Assembly: GCA_030151255.1 (NCBI GenBank)
Contig: JASLED010000102.1
Span: 1-23,831 of the forward strand
Direction: 5' to 3'
Source: Flavobacterium sp.
GTDB lineage: Bacteria; Bacteroidota; Bacteroidia; Flavobacteriales; Flavobacteriaceae
DNA length: 23,831 nucleotides
Part shown: positions 16,105 through 23,523 of the stretch, one piece after another
How the letters are laid out: each line of letters begins with the position of its first letter
How positions within the stretch are numbered: the first letter of the stretch is position 1
The notes under the pieces: generated by a model
Told to the model about the DNA's origin: nothing
Database searches by the model: none
What the model saw: the letters and a program-made list of their open reading frames with translations, nothing else
Position numbers and translations under genes: made by a program

Positions 16105-17709
16105 ATGGTTGATATGGGAAATTTAGCAGATTTATATATTCGAGTAAGTACGGACGAGCAGGCGGACAAAGGGTATTCGCAACGAAATCAAGAGGAAATG
16201 TTGAGGAAATATTGTGTTGGGCATAATATTGAAATCCGAAATGTGATTTACGAAGATCACTCCGCCAAATCCTTCAATCGTCCACGTTGGAAAGAGTTAA
16301 TCCAAAACTTAAAGAAAAAGAAAAATTCACCTAATCTGATATTGTTTACAAAATGGGATCGCTTTAGTCGAAATGCTGGCGATGCCTACCAAATGATAAA
16401 TGTTCTTAGAGGATTTGGTGCAGAACCACAAGCAATCGAACAGCCTTTAGATTTATCCATTCCTGAGAATAAAATGATGTTGGCGTTTTATCTTGCTGCA
16501 CCCGAAGTAGAAAATGACCGTAGAGCTTTGAATGTATTCTACGGAATGCGACGTGCAAAGAAAGAAGGTCGTTATATGGGATTGGCTCCGGTTGCTTATG
16601 TAAACAAAACAGAAGAAAACGGTAAAAAATACATCGCTCCAAAAGAACCCGATGCAGGCATTATCCGTTGGAGTTTTGAAGAAATAGCAAAAGGCATTTT
16701 TAACACAGAACAGATTTGGAAAAGGGCAAGGGAAAAAGGGCTTAAATGTAGTAAGAATGCATTTTGGCAGGTAATTCGGAATCCGCTATACTGTGGTAAA
16801 ATTTTCGTTCCGCAATTTAAGGATGAGGAAAGCAAATTTGTTAAAGGTCAACACGAAGCTATAATTTCCGAAGTACTTTATTATGAAGTTCAGGAAAGAC
16901 TTGATGGAAGAGGTAGAAACTACCGTCCCAAAATCAAAACCCTTGATGAATTTCCAATGAGAGGTTTTCTAATCTGTCCTGATTGCGAAAAACTACTAAC
17001 AGGGAGTAAATCGAAAGGCAGAAATCGATATTACGCTTATTACCATTGTGTCGATGGATGTAAGCACCGAGTAAATGCGGAAAAGGTTAATGATGCAATC
17101 AAGGATGATTTAATGAAGTCTATTCCAAAAATTGAAGACAAATCATTATATCATGAGATTCTTTGCAATGAATATTTGAAGCAAATGGATCAATTACGTT
17201 TAGAACAGAATGAATTTCTTGTTCAGATAAAAGATTATGAAGATAGACTTTCGCACATGAGAGAGCTTTTAGCAACAAGACAAATCGATGCCGAAGATTA
17301 TCGCGAAATAAAAACCGTATACAATAAGAAGATTGCCGTGTTCGAATCACAATTGAGAACACTCAATAACGACGTAAACGATATAAAAACGCTGATAGAA
17401 CGTGGCTTGGAGAAGATTATCGAAATCAACCATAATCTTGAAACAGGAAGCTTATTAGAAGTCAGAAATGAAATTGGTTCGATTTTCCCCGAAAAAATGC
17501 GTTTTGAAAAGTCAGGAGTTCGAACCGCTCGGAAGAACAATTTTATCCAATGTATTAATCTGATTAATAAAGAGTTAGGAGTAATAAAAAACGGGACAAA
17601 AATAGATTTTTCTACTTTGTCCCGTCAAGTCGGGGTGGCAGGATTCGAACCTGCGACCTCCTGGTCCCAAACCAGGCGCGATGACCGGGCTACGCTACAC
17701 CCCGAATAA
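16105..17709 (+). CDS. Large serine recombinase 2, C-terminus fused into tRNA-Pro antisense
   Basis: 534 residues. It shares the plan of recombinase 1: YIRVSTDEQ with Arg 13 and Ser 15, DRFSRN at 85-90, zinc-ribbon Cys 291, 294, 315 and 319, and a coiled coil at about 355-430. Homology to recombinase 1 ends near residue 490, where recombinase 1 terminates. The frame then runs through the tRNA-operon terminator (from residue 496) and antisense to tRNA-Pro (residues 509-533, GVAGFEPATSW and so on), stopping at 17707-17709. The last 38 or so residues are thus translated host DNA, a product of integration. The catalytic part is intact, so this is the best candidate for the integrase of the element. 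Met 1 (16105) and Met 4 (16114) are both possible starts. Confidence 0.93.
   Translation: MVDMGNLADLYIRVSTDEQADKGYSQRNQEEMLRKYCVGHNIEIRNVIYEDHSAKSFNRPRWKELIQNLKKKKNSPNLILFTKWDRFSRNAGDAYQMINVLRGFGAEPQAIEQPLDLSIPENKMMLAFYLAAPEVENDRRALNVFYGMRRAKKEGRYMGLAPVAYVNKTEENGKKYIAPKEPDAGIIRWSFEEIAKGIFNTEQIWKRAREKGLKCSKNAFWQVIRNPLYCGKIFVPQFKDEESKFVKGQHEAIISEVLYYEVQERLDGRGRNYRPKIKTLDEFPMRGFLICPDCEKLLTGSKSKGRNRYYAYYHCVDGCKHRVNAEKVNDAIKDDLMKSIPKIEDKSLYHEILCNEYLKQMDQLRLEQNEFLVQIKDYEDRLSHMRELLATRQIDAEDYREIKTVYNKKIAVFESQLRTLNNDVNDIKTLIERGLEKIIEINHNLETGSLLEVRNEIGSIFPEKMRFEKSGVRTARKNNFIQCINLINKELGVIKNGTKIDFSTLSRQVGVAGFEPATSWSQTRRDDRATLHPE
17560..17630. other. Probable attachment-site junction (ICE right end)
   Basis: Recombinase 2 loses similarity to recombinase 1 at about 17575, and the tRNA terminator, which must be host sequence, starts at 17591. 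The crossover should lie in or next to this interval, close to the 3' side of tRNA-Pro. The opposite junction is outside the window, so the core repeat cannot be read directly. Confidence 0.5.
17585..17625 (-). terminator. Terminator of the tRNA-Ser/tRNA-Pro operon
   Basis: On the minus strand ACGGGACAAA (17625-17616) pairs perfectly with TTTGTCCCGT (17600-17591) and is followed by a T-run. It lies 4 bases beyond the tRNA-Pro discriminator base. On the plus strand the same bases are read as codons 496-507 of recombinase 2. Confidence 0.9.
17630..17704 (-). tRNA. tRNA-Pro (anticodon TGG)
   Basis: The minus strand folds as a full cloverleaf. The acceptor stem is CGGGGTG/CACCCCG, the anticodon stem CCTGG/CCAGG has loop TTTGGGA, and the T arm contains GGTTCGAATCC. 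The discriminator A is at 17630 and CCA is not encoded. It is the target side of the ICE integration. The whole gene is antisense to the 3' end of recombinase 2. Confidence 0.97.
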
Positions 17710-17710
17710 G

Positions 17711-17794
17711 CGGAGAGACAGGGACTCGAACCCTGGCGACCGTTACCAGTCGACAGATTAGCAATCTGCTCCGTTACCACTCCGGCACCTCTCC
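17711..17794 (-). tRNA. tRNA-Ser (anticodon GCT)
   Basis: On the minus strand, acceptor GGAGAGG pairs with TCTCTCC (one G-T pair), with discriminator G at 17711. The anticodon loop reads TTGCTAA within the arm AGATTGCTAATCT. There is a long variable arm (class II tRNA) and the T arm CAGGGTTCGAGTCCCTG. It is transcribed first, 6 bases before tRNA-Pro. Confidence 0.97.
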
Positions 17795-17829
17795 TTAAAA
17801 ACATCGGTAACCCTTTGTTTTTACTGATG

Positions 17830-17861
17830 CAAACATAGCATTAGTTTTTATTTCTTGCAAA
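17830..17861 (-). promoter_or_regulatory. Promoter of the tRNA operon
   Basis: On the minus strand, TTTG (17861-17858) is followed by a 20-base spacer and TATGTTTG (17837-17830). This is an exact match to the Bacteroidetes -33 and -7 boxes, about 36 bases before tRNA-Ser. Confidence 0.85.
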
Positions 17862-18033
17862 TTATTTCAACCTAAAATATCAGTTATTTTTAAATAAAAT
17901 TCTATTTGATTAATAATGAGTAATCTATAAATGTATTTTTTTTCAATGTACAATACTTTCGTTTAAAAGTAATTCAATTAGGTAAGTTTACTAGAAAAAT
18001 CCTGAAATTATAATGTCATTTTTTATAATAAGT

Positions 18034-18041
18034 TATCTTTG
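18034..18041 (+). promoter_or_regulatory. -7 box for the GNAT gene at 18094
   Basis: TATCTTTG matches TAnnTTTG exactly, 52 bases before the ATG. The -33 region has no clear TTG. The interval 17862-18033 is otherwise AT-rich with no recognised feature. Confidence 0.55.
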
Positions 18042-18093
18042 CGGTTTAGTTGCGATTTAAAAAAATGTAACTGCTAATCTTAATAAATAAAAT

Positions 18094-18630
18094 ATGAAAT
18101 TAGATACTTCAATTACTTTTACAAGCGAGCGTTTGAAATTTGTTATAGTAAACGAAAATTATAAGGAAGATATTTTTAGAGAATTAACCGATACTGTTGC
18201 TAAATTTTTGCCTTTTATTCCTACTCATAAATTAGAAGATACACAAGGTTTTATCGATTATAGTTTAAATCAATTAGAACTAGGAAAAGATATTACTTTA
18301 GTTGCAACAGATATAAATTCAGGCAAATTTATTGGATGTTGCGGAATTCATGATATTTGTGATGAATCTATTTCATTAGGTATTTGGCTAAAAGAGAGTG
18401 CGAGCGGAAAAGGTTATGGCGTTGAAATTATTAAAGCATTAGAGCAATTTGTTTTTGATAACCTTTCGGTAGAATATTTAATTTATAATGTAGAACAGAA
18501 CAATAAGGCAAGTATTAATATTGCAGAAAAACTCGGATATATTTACAATAGTAGTTTTGTGAGAAATATAAGCGAAGAAAAAATATTAAATATGCTTCAA
18601 TACAGAAAAAATAATTCAAATAAAGAATAA
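18094..18630 (+). CDS. GNAT acetyltransferase, RimJ/RimL type
   Basis: 178 residues. It begins with the family-typical beta strand (SERLKFVIV) and has a FIGCCGIHDI strand near 87-96 and the GIWLKESASGKGYGVEII acetyl-CoA-binding segment (about 105-122). A conserved NNKASINIAEKLGY motif near 144-157 completes the fold. RimJ/RimL-type enzymes transfer an acetyl group to amino groups of proteins or small molecules; the substrate cannot be read here. It stands alone between a -7 box and a perfect terminator. The next gene encodes a related GNAT domain, so the two may derive from a duplication. Confidence 0.9.
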   Translation: MKLDTSITFTSERLKFVIVNENYKEDIFRELTDTVAKFLPFIPTHKLEDTQGFIDYSLNQLELGKDITLVATDINSGKFIGCCGIHDICDESISLGIWLKESASGKGYGVEIIKALEQFVFDNLSVEYLIYNVEQNNKASINIAEKLGYIYNSSFVRNISEEKILNMLQYRKNNSNKE

Positions 18631-18638
18631 GAATATAC

Positions 18639-18680
18639 AAAGTTCAATTTAATCATCGTTAAATTGAACTTTATTTTTTT
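18639..18680 (+). terminator. Terminator after the first GNAT gene
   Basis: AAAGTTCAATTTAA (18639-18652), loop TCATCG and TTAAATTGAACTTT (18659-18672) form a perfect 14-bp stem followed by ATTTTTTT. Confidence 0.9.
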
Positions 18681-18698
18681 AAACATATCAAACAGATT

Positions 18699-19745
18699 AT
18701 GATAGAAGTAGATTGGGAAATTATAAAAACATATCCTTTTCTGTCAGAAGAAGAATTGGAAATTTCAAATTGGTTGTTGTCTGATAAAATAGCTCAAGCC
18801 AATTGGCCTACTATTGCTGTATATTTAGAGCAACAACAAGAAATGAATATTATTTCAACACTTTGTTTATCACATTTAAACAAAGTTTTTGCTAAGGCTA
18901 CAATAGAATTAGATCAAGAAGTTTATCTAAGAATTTTACTAATTATAGGTAAGCAATTAGGTAAATTATGGACTGTTTTTAGAACTTGGCAAGTAAATGA
19001 TTGTTTTTCGTTAGAAGAATACTTAAAGTTAATAGCACAACAGCAAGAAGTAAGTAAGCGTAAAGATTATATTTTTTGTTTATGGAATTATACCGTAGAA
19101 TTTTATCAATTATTTAGTCCAAAACTACAGCAATTTTCTTCGGAGAGTTTAATCATTCGAGGATTAAGTCAAGAGGTAAAAACAATTATAAATATGTTGA
19201 TACCACAAAAAAGAGTTGTTTTTCAAAATGAAACCATTTGGCTGTCTGATCAATTAACTTTTAGGATGATAAAAAAAGGTGACGAATCTTTATTGGAAAA
19301 AAATCTTACAGCTAATGTTGGTAAATACCTAAGTATTGATAGCTTTTTTCATCCGTTGTTTACACAAGAATATATTAAACAATCTATTTTAGAAATGGAA
19401 TATGGCACTTGTTTAGTGTTAATGATTTTTCATACCAAAACAGATGAATTTATTGGAAGTTGTACGCTTAATGATATAAATAAAGAAACAATTGAAATAG
19501 GGCTTTGGATAAAAGAAAACCAACAAAATAAAGGTTTTGGAACAGAAATAATGAAATTATTGCTGCAAATAATTGAAGAAAATAAACTTTCAACATCTGT
19601 TTTATATACAGCAGAAAAAGAAAATGAAGCTAGTATTTTGCTTTGTAATAAATTTTCATTTCAACAAACAGATCAATTTATTTTAGAACCTAATCCGTTA
19701 AAAAATAAATACAGAGAAATGATTCAATTTAGTTATTATTTATAA
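18699..19745 (+). CDS. GNAT acetyltransferase with unknown helical N-terminal half
   Basis: 348 residues, about twice the length of a single GNAT protein. Residues about 195-345 are a GNAT domain: LTFRMIKKGDE, FIGSCTLNDI, GLWIKENQQNKGFGTEIM, then ENEASILLCNKF, closely parallel to the protein encoded just upstream. Residues 1-190 are predominantly helical, rich in Gln, Leu and Trp, without signal or membrane segments; I do not recognise this domain. The ATG at 18699 is the first in frame after the upstream terminator. It may be a fusion of an acetyltransferase with a substrate- or partner-binding domain; the substrate is unknown. It ends at a terminator shared with the convergent barrel gene. 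Confidence 0.85.
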   Translation: MIEVDWEIIKTYPFLSEEELEISNWLLSDKIAQANWPTIAVYLEQQQEMNIISTLCLSHLNKVFAKATIELDQEVYLRILLIIGKQLGKLWTVFRTWQVNDCFSLEEYLKLIAQQQEVSKRKDYIFCLWNYTVEFYQLFSPKLQQFSSESLIIRGLSQEVKTIINMLIPQKRVVFQNETIWLSDQLTFRMIKKGDESLLEKNLTANVGKYLSIDSFFHPLFTQEYIKQSILEMEYGTCLVLMIFHTKTDEFIGSCTLNDINKETIEIGLWIKENQQNKGFGTEIMKLLLQIIEENKLSTSVLYTAEKENEASILLCNKFSFQQTDQFILEPNPLKNKYREMIQFSYYL

Positions 19746-19778
19746 AAAAAGGCAAGTAAAAATCACTTGCCTTTTTTT
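19744..19778. terminator. Bidirectional terminator
   Basis: AAAAAAAGGCAAGT (19744-19757) and ACTTGCCTTTTTTT (19765-19778) are perfect complements around loop AAAAATC. It serves the GNAT fusion gene on plus and the barrel gene on minus. Confidence 0.9.
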
Positions 19779-19784
19779 ATATTC

Positions 19785-20261
19785 TTAGAATTTATAACGA
19801 ATAGCTAAACCTAAATCTGTATATAATCCATTTCTATAACTGTCGTTTAAATAGATTTCTGGACGAATATCTAAAGCTAATTGCAAAGGAATATCAAAAG
19901 TATACTCAATACCAACAGATCCTGTAATTAAAGCAAATGTACCCGAATCATGGTGTTTATGAGAATAAGTTCCAATTGCTACACCTGGGCCAGCATACCA
20001 ATTAAAGTTACCATCAATATTCCAAACCCATTCGTAAATACCTGTAAGCTTTGTTGCATTAAAGTCATTATTATTTCTGAATCCTAAATCTAATTCCAAA
20101 CGATTGTTTTTTGATAAATCTCTTTGGTAAGAAATTTCAGTTCCTAATCCAGAGTTACCTCCAAAACGCAATCCTAATGCGTTTTTTGGCGCAGATTGAG
20201 CAAATGTACTTACTGAGAATAATCCTACTGCTAATGAAGCAAGCAATACTAATTTTTTCAT
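19785..20261 (-). CDS. Small outer-membrane beta-barrel protein
   Basis: 158 residues. It has a signal peptide with cleavage after TFA (residues 19-21), then about eight alternating strands with aromatic girdles and a C-terminal IRYKF ending in Phe, the insertion signal of outer-membrane barrels. The length fits an OmpX- or OmpW-like eight-stranded barrel without a peptidoglycan-binding domain. The specific role is unknown. It is monocistronic, with an exact -7 box upstream and a shared terminator downstream. Confidence 0.85.
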   Translation of the reverse strand: MKKLVLLASLAVGLFSVSTFAQSAPKNALGLRFGGNSGLGTEISYQRDLSKNNRLELDLGFRNNNDFNATKLTGIYEWVWNIDGNFNWYAGPGVAIGTYSHKHHDSGTFALITGSVGIEYTFDIPLQLALDIRPEIYLNDSYRNGLYTDLGLAIRYKF

Positions 20262-20287
20262 TTTTTTTACAATTTTTTGTTACAGCG

Positions 20288-20295
20288 CAAAAGTA
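20288..20295 (-). promoter_or_regulatory. -7 box for the barrel gene
   Basis: On the minus strand this reads TACTTTTG, an exact TAnnTTTG, 26 bases upstream of the ATG. The -33 element is not clear. Confidence 0.6.
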
Positions 20296-20354
20296 CTGAA
20301 ATTAATAGAAAAGAGAAATTAATCTTTAAAATTTTATTAATACACTATTTTTTG

Positions 20355-20362
20355 TACATTTG
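20355..20362 (+). promoter_or_regulatory. -7 box for the NhaC-family transporter
   Basis: TACATTTG matches TAnnTTTG. Transcription would start near 20368-20370, exactly at the first stem of the leader described next. No good -33 TTTG is visible. Confidence 0.6.
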
Positions 20363-20368
20363 CATCTA

Positions 20369-20441
20369 ATTATCATGAATTTTTCTAAAAAAATAGAAAA
20401 ATAGCAACCTGCAACAACAAGCAAGGTGCTGAAATAGATAA
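20369..20441 (+). ncRNA. Compact S-box-like (SAM riboswitch-like) leader
   Basis: The leader keeps the signature pieces of the SAM-I/S-box core in order. TTATC (20370-20374) pairs with GATAA (20437-20441) as P1. It is followed by ATGA, then a 9-bp A/T hairpin (20379-20387 with 20394-20402) in place of the usual elaborate P2. The invariant-looking AGCAACC (20403-20409) comes next, then a P3 stem (20407-20412 with 20421-20427) ending in AGGTGCT and GAAAT before the 3' strand of P1. The usual P4 hairpin and the GC-rich P2 with its kink-turn are absent. A terminator hairpin follows immediately, giving a transcriptional OFF layout. The downstream gene is a NhaC-superfamily transporter, the class that includes S-box-controlled MetT. 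It could instead be a degenerate, inactive S-box. Confidence 0.55.
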
Positions 20442-20520
20442 GCCTGTAAAAGGAAACAATGTTGAACACAATCTACTCAATGGTTTTATTTTCTTTTTAG
20501 GCAAATTATTTCTTTTTTTT
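20442..20520 (+). terminator. Leader terminator before the transporter gene
   Basis: GCCT (20442-20445) pairs with AGGC (20499-20502), and the adjoining AAAAGGAAA pairs imperfectly with TTTTCTTTT, giving about 13 bp with a small bulge. An AAATTATTTC and T-run tract follows to 20520. The 5' arm starts right after the 3' strand of P1, as expected for a riboswitch expression platform. Confidence 0.5.
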
Positions 20521-20538
20521 AGAAGTTAAAAAAATAAT

Positions 20539-21831
20539 ATGTTGGAAAATAAATTTTATACCTTAATTCCTTTTATCGTTTTTGTTGGAATTTTTTTAGG
20601 AAGCGGAATTTGGCTAGATGACTTCTACGCCTTGCCAGCACCTATAGCTATAAGTACTGGTATTGTAATAGCTTTCTTTTTATTTTATAAAACAGCAGTA
20701 AATACTAAAATTAATTCTCTTATTGCGGGTTGTGGAGATAGCAAGATTATTACCATGTGTTTAATTTACTTGTTGGCAGGTGCATTTGCCACTGTTACAA
20801 AAACAATTGGCGGTGTTGATGCTGTTGTAAACATTGGTTTGTCTTACATTGCTGTTGATTATCTTGCTGTGGGTATTTTTGTAATTTCTTGTTTTTTATC
20901 TATGGCAATAGGTACATCTGTTGGTACAATTGTAGCATTGGGGCCCATTGTTATTGGTTTGGCAGAAAAAACAAATACTTCTATGGGATTTTTGGCAGGA
21001 GCTTTATTAGGGGGAGCTATGTTTGGCGATAATCTTTCTATTATTTCAGACACAACTATTACAGCTACACAAACTATGGGGTGTAATATGAAAGACAAGT
21101 TTAAGGCTAATTTTAAATTGGCACTTCCCGCAGCTATTCTAACCATTATTGCTTTACTTTTTATGAAAAACACTGATTCTGTTGTGCCTTTAGAATTAGA
21201 TCCAGTAAACAATTATTGGTTAACTATTCCTTATGTATTAACGATTGTTTTGGCGTTGATTGGAATCGAAGTATTTACAGCGCTTTTTATTGGAATTGTT
21301 TCGGCCGGAATAATAGGTTTGGTACAAGCTGATTTTGATTTATTTGGTTTTGGAAATCAAGTTTATCAAGGTTTTACCTCTATGACAGAAATTTTTATTC
21401 TTTCGATGCTTACTGGAGGATTAGCTAAAATGGTTGAAGACCAAGGAGGAATACAATGGATTTTAAATTCAATGCAAAAATATATCAAAACAAGTAAAGC
21501 TGCTGTATTTGGTATAGCAGGTTTGGTTTCTAGTATTGGAGTGTGTATGGCAAATAATACCGTAGCTATTTTGGTAGCAGGAAATTTGGCTAATGATGTG
21601 GCAACAGAATATAAATTAAATCGTCCGTATGTAGCTTCAGTGTTAGACATTTTTGCATGTGTTATTCAAGGCATATTACCTTACGGCGCTCAAATATTAA
21701 TTTTATTAAGTTTTACTAACGGAAAATTGGGTTATATAGAATTGGTAAAACATTCATATTATTTTGTTTTTCTTCTTGTTATAACGCTTTTTTTCATGAT
21801 CTTTTTTAGAAAAGAGCGCGCTTTGAAGTAA
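20539..21831 (+). CDS. NhaC-superfamily Na+/H+ antiporter-like transporter, possibly MetT
   Basis: 430 residues with about ten to twelve hydrophobic segments. The GDNLSIISDTT motif (163-173) is the signature of the NhaC superfamily, and the internal GTSVGT and ANNTVA segments also fit. NhaC proteins exchange Na+ for H+. A branch of the superfamily named MetT has been linked to methionine uptake by its control through S-box riboswitches. Because this gene is preceded by an S-box-like leader and terminator, uptake of methionine or a related compound is the favoured but unproven role. It is monocistronic; fabG has its own promoter downstream. Confidence 0.85.
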   Translation: MLENKFYTLIPFIVFVGIFLGSGIWLDDFYALPAPIAISTGIVIAFFLFYKTAVNTKINSLIAGCGDSKIITMCLIYLLAGAFATVTKTIGGVDAVVNIGLSYIAVDYLAVGIFVISCFLSMAIGTSVGTIVALGPIVIGLAEKTNTSMGFLAGALLGGAMFGDNLSIISDTTITATQTMGCNMKDKFKANFKLALPAAILTIIALLFMKNTDSVVPLELDPVNNYWLTIPYVLTIVLALIGIEVFTALFIGIVSAGIIGLVQADFDLFGFGNQVYQGFTSMTEIFILSMLTGGLAKMVEDQGGIQWILNSMQKYIKTSKAAVFGIAGLVSSIGVCMANNTVAILVAGNLANDVATEYKLNRPYVASVLDIFACVIQGILPYGAQILILLSFTNGKLGYIELVKHSYYFVFLLVITLFFMIFFRKERALK

Positions 21832-21837
21832 AAAGTA

Positions 21838-21866
21838 TTGGGTAAATAACAAAATGTTTATATTTG
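21838..21866 (+). promoter_or_regulatory. Promoter of fabG
   Basis: TTG (21838-21840), an 18-base spacer and TATATTTG (21859-21866) fit the Bacteroidetes promoter consensus, 30 bases before the fabG ATG. Confidence 0.75.
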
Positions 21867-21896
21867 CCCATTGATAAAAATTAAATTTAGAAATAA

Positions 21897-22643
21897 ATGA
21901 AATTATTAGACGGAAAAACAGCTATTATTACAGGAGCTACACGCGGAATTGGTAGAGGGGTAGCTTTAGCATTTGCTGAACAAGGTTCGAATGTGGCTTT
22001 TACATACAGCTCTTCAGTAGAAGCGGCAAATCAATTAGTACAAGAGCTTGAAGCTTTTGGTGTAACTGCAAAAGGATATCAATCAAATGCAGCAGAATAT
22101 GCAGCCGCTGAGCAATTGGTAACAGATGTGTTGGCAGATTTTGGAAATATTGATGTTTTAATTAATAATGCTGGAATTACCAAAGATAATTTGTTGATGA
22201 GAATGTCTGAAGAAGATTTTGACACTGTTATCGATGTAAACTTAAAGTCTGTATTTAACATGACTAAAGCGGTGCAACGCACAATGCTAAAAAACAGAAA
22301 AGGATCTATTATTAATATGAGTTCTGTTGTTGGTGTAAAAGGTAATGCTGGTCAAGCAAACTATGCAGCTTCTAAAGCAGGTGTTATTGGTTTTTCTAAA
22401 TCAATAGCATTAGAATTAGGATCTAGAAATATTCGTTGCAATGTTATTGCTCCAGGGTTTATTGAAACTGAAATGACAGCTAAATTACCACAAGATGTTG
22501 TAAAAGGATGGACAGATGCTATTCCTTTGAAACGCGGAGGAACACCGGAAGATGTAGCAAATGCTTGTGTATTTTTAGCTTCTGATATGTCTGCTTATAT
22601 TTCTGGACAAGTAATTAATGTAGATGGAGGTATGTTAACATAA
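21897..22643 (+). CDS. fabG: 3-oxoacyl-[acyl-carrier-protein] reductase FabG
   Basis: 248 residues, the normal length. It is a classical short-chain dehydrogenase/reductase with the NADP-binding TGATRGIG (12-19), NNAG (90-93), catalytic Asn 115, Ser 143, Tyr 156 and Lys 160 (YAASK), and the C-terminal SGQVINVDGGM. The GQANYAASKAG stretch and the overall sequence are typical of housekeeping FabG, which reduces 3-oxoacyl-ACP in each round of fatty-acid elongation in the cytoplasm. It stands alone with its own promoter and a strong terminator, rather than in a fab cluster. Another SDR specificity cannot be fully excluded, but the match to FabG is strong. Confidence 0.95.
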   Translation: MKLLDGKTAIITGATRGIGRGVALAFAEQGSNVAFTYSSSVEAANQLVQELEAFGVTAKGYQSNAAEYAAAEQLVTDVLADFGNIDVLINNAGITKDNLLMRMSEEDFDTVIDVNLKSVFNMTKAVQRTMLKNRKGSIINMSSVVGVKGNAGQANYAASKAGVIGFSKSIALELGSRNIRCNVIAPGFIETEMTAKLPQDVVKGWTDAIPLKRGGTPEDVANACVFLASDMSAYISGQVINVDGGMLT

Positions 22644-22685
22644 ACTAAAAAAGGCTGATTTGTAAAAATCAGCCTTTTTTAGTTT
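22642..22685. terminator. Bidirectional terminator between fabG and the DUF6048 gene
   Basis: A perfect 20-bp stem (22642-22661 with 22666-22685) encloses the loop GTAA, with A-runs and T-runs on both sides. It overlaps the fabG stop codon and reaches into the stop codon of the convergent gene. Confidence 0.95.
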
Positions 22686-23523
22686 ATAAACTTTTAGATT
22701 TATTTTCTTGAATAATTCTCAAATCTTCCGATTCAATTCTATTGCCTTCAATATCATATTTATCAGTAGTTTCTTGAGGAATTCTAAATGCTTTTTTATC
22801 CGATTTGTAAAAAGGAATTAAGTAACTTACTGTGTAGTTAAAGCCAACACCAATAGCTCCGCTGTATTTTTGATTAAATCCCGGAATAAACAAATTCTCA
22901 AAATCTTCGGGTTGTTTTTGCGTAATTAATCCCGTCAATCGAAGACTAAATCCCATAAAAACATTATTGAATACTCTTGTTTTTACTCCAGCAACAAATT
23001 CTATCCAATGGGCAGATAATCCACTGTATTTTTTGTTAGCATCAATCGGAAGATTTTCAAAGTATTCATTTGTAGTATAAGGTTTATACCAATTTAAGGT
23101 TTGCGAAAAAGTTGAAAAACCATATCTTGCTCCAACATAAATTTGATCTTCTCTATCCATCCAGTTTTGATATAAATTATAATTTATACCAAGACGAATA
23201 TATTCTCCGTTTGTAGTAAAGCCATAAGTACTATGGTTTTTGGTAATATTATCATGGCCTAATTCGGCAGCTAAAAACATATTTTTGGTAAGGCGATAAT
23301 CTCCGGTTACTTCAAATCCTTTATACGTTTTATCATATAAGCCACGAGTAGTTCTAAACAAATCTAAACCAACGCGCAATCCGTAACGTTGTGGATAAAC
23401 CATTGGCAAATTGGTTGCTGTTTTTGCTTGTTTTTGCACTTCTGGTTTATCTTGCGAAAATACTACTGAAGCGCATAACAATAAACAACCGCTAATAATA
23501 GATTTTAAAATGTGCGTGCTCAT
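22684..23523 (-). CDS. DUF6048 outer-membrane protein
   Basis: 279 residues. It has a signal peptide ending VVFSQ (about residues 20-24), then YPQRYGLRVGLDLFR near 43-57 and many alternating strands, including LAAELGHDN, IRLGINYNLY and VGVGFNYTV-like segments, indicating an outer-membrane barrel. It resembles the flavobacterial DUF6048 family, of unknown function. The upstream DUF6452-like gene overlaps its start by 32 bases, the usual pairing of these two families, so the products probably work together at the outer membrane or periplasm. Confidence 0.8.
   Translation of the reverse strand: MSTHILKSIISGCLLLCASVVFSQDKPEVQKQAKTATNLPMVYPQRYGLRVGLDLFRTTRGLYDKTYKGFEVTGDYRLTKNMFLAAELGHDNITKNHSTYGFTTNGEYIRLGINYNLYQNWMDREDQIYVGARYGFSTFSQTLNWYKPYTTNEYFENLPIDANKKYSGLSAHWIEFVAGVKTRVFNNVFMGFSLRLTGLITQKQPEDFENLFIPGFNQKYSGAIGVGFNYTVSYLIPFYKSDKKAFRIPQETTDKYDIEGNRIESEDLRIIQENKSKSL

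Larger units (their letters stand above)
1..17590. mobile_element. Integrative conjugative element (partial, right part)
   Basis: The segment carries a Bacteroidetes-type conjugation operon (traE to traQ), remnants of leading-region genes (DUF932, ssb) and two large serine recombinases next to a tRNA operon. The right boundary is placed just before the hairpin at 17591-17625. On the minus strand that hairpin is an ideal terminator for the tRNA operon and so should be host DNA. The left end is outside the window. The tra genes look clearly richer in G+C than the host genes after 17.8 kb, while the DUF262 gene at the left is poorer. No relaxase, coupling protein or traA-D is visible here, so either they lie to the left or the element is not self-sufficient. 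The exact boundary is inferred; no second att copy is visible. Confidence 0.8.

Noticed and set aside
17590..17709. C-terminal tail of recombinase 2 as a genuine protein domain
   Set aside because: The bases fold as a terminator and a complete tRNA-Pro on the other strand; the tail is read-through of host DNA.
21366..21650. Minus-strand open frames within the NhaC-family gene and fabG
   Set aside because: They are shadows of well-recognised plus-strand genes.
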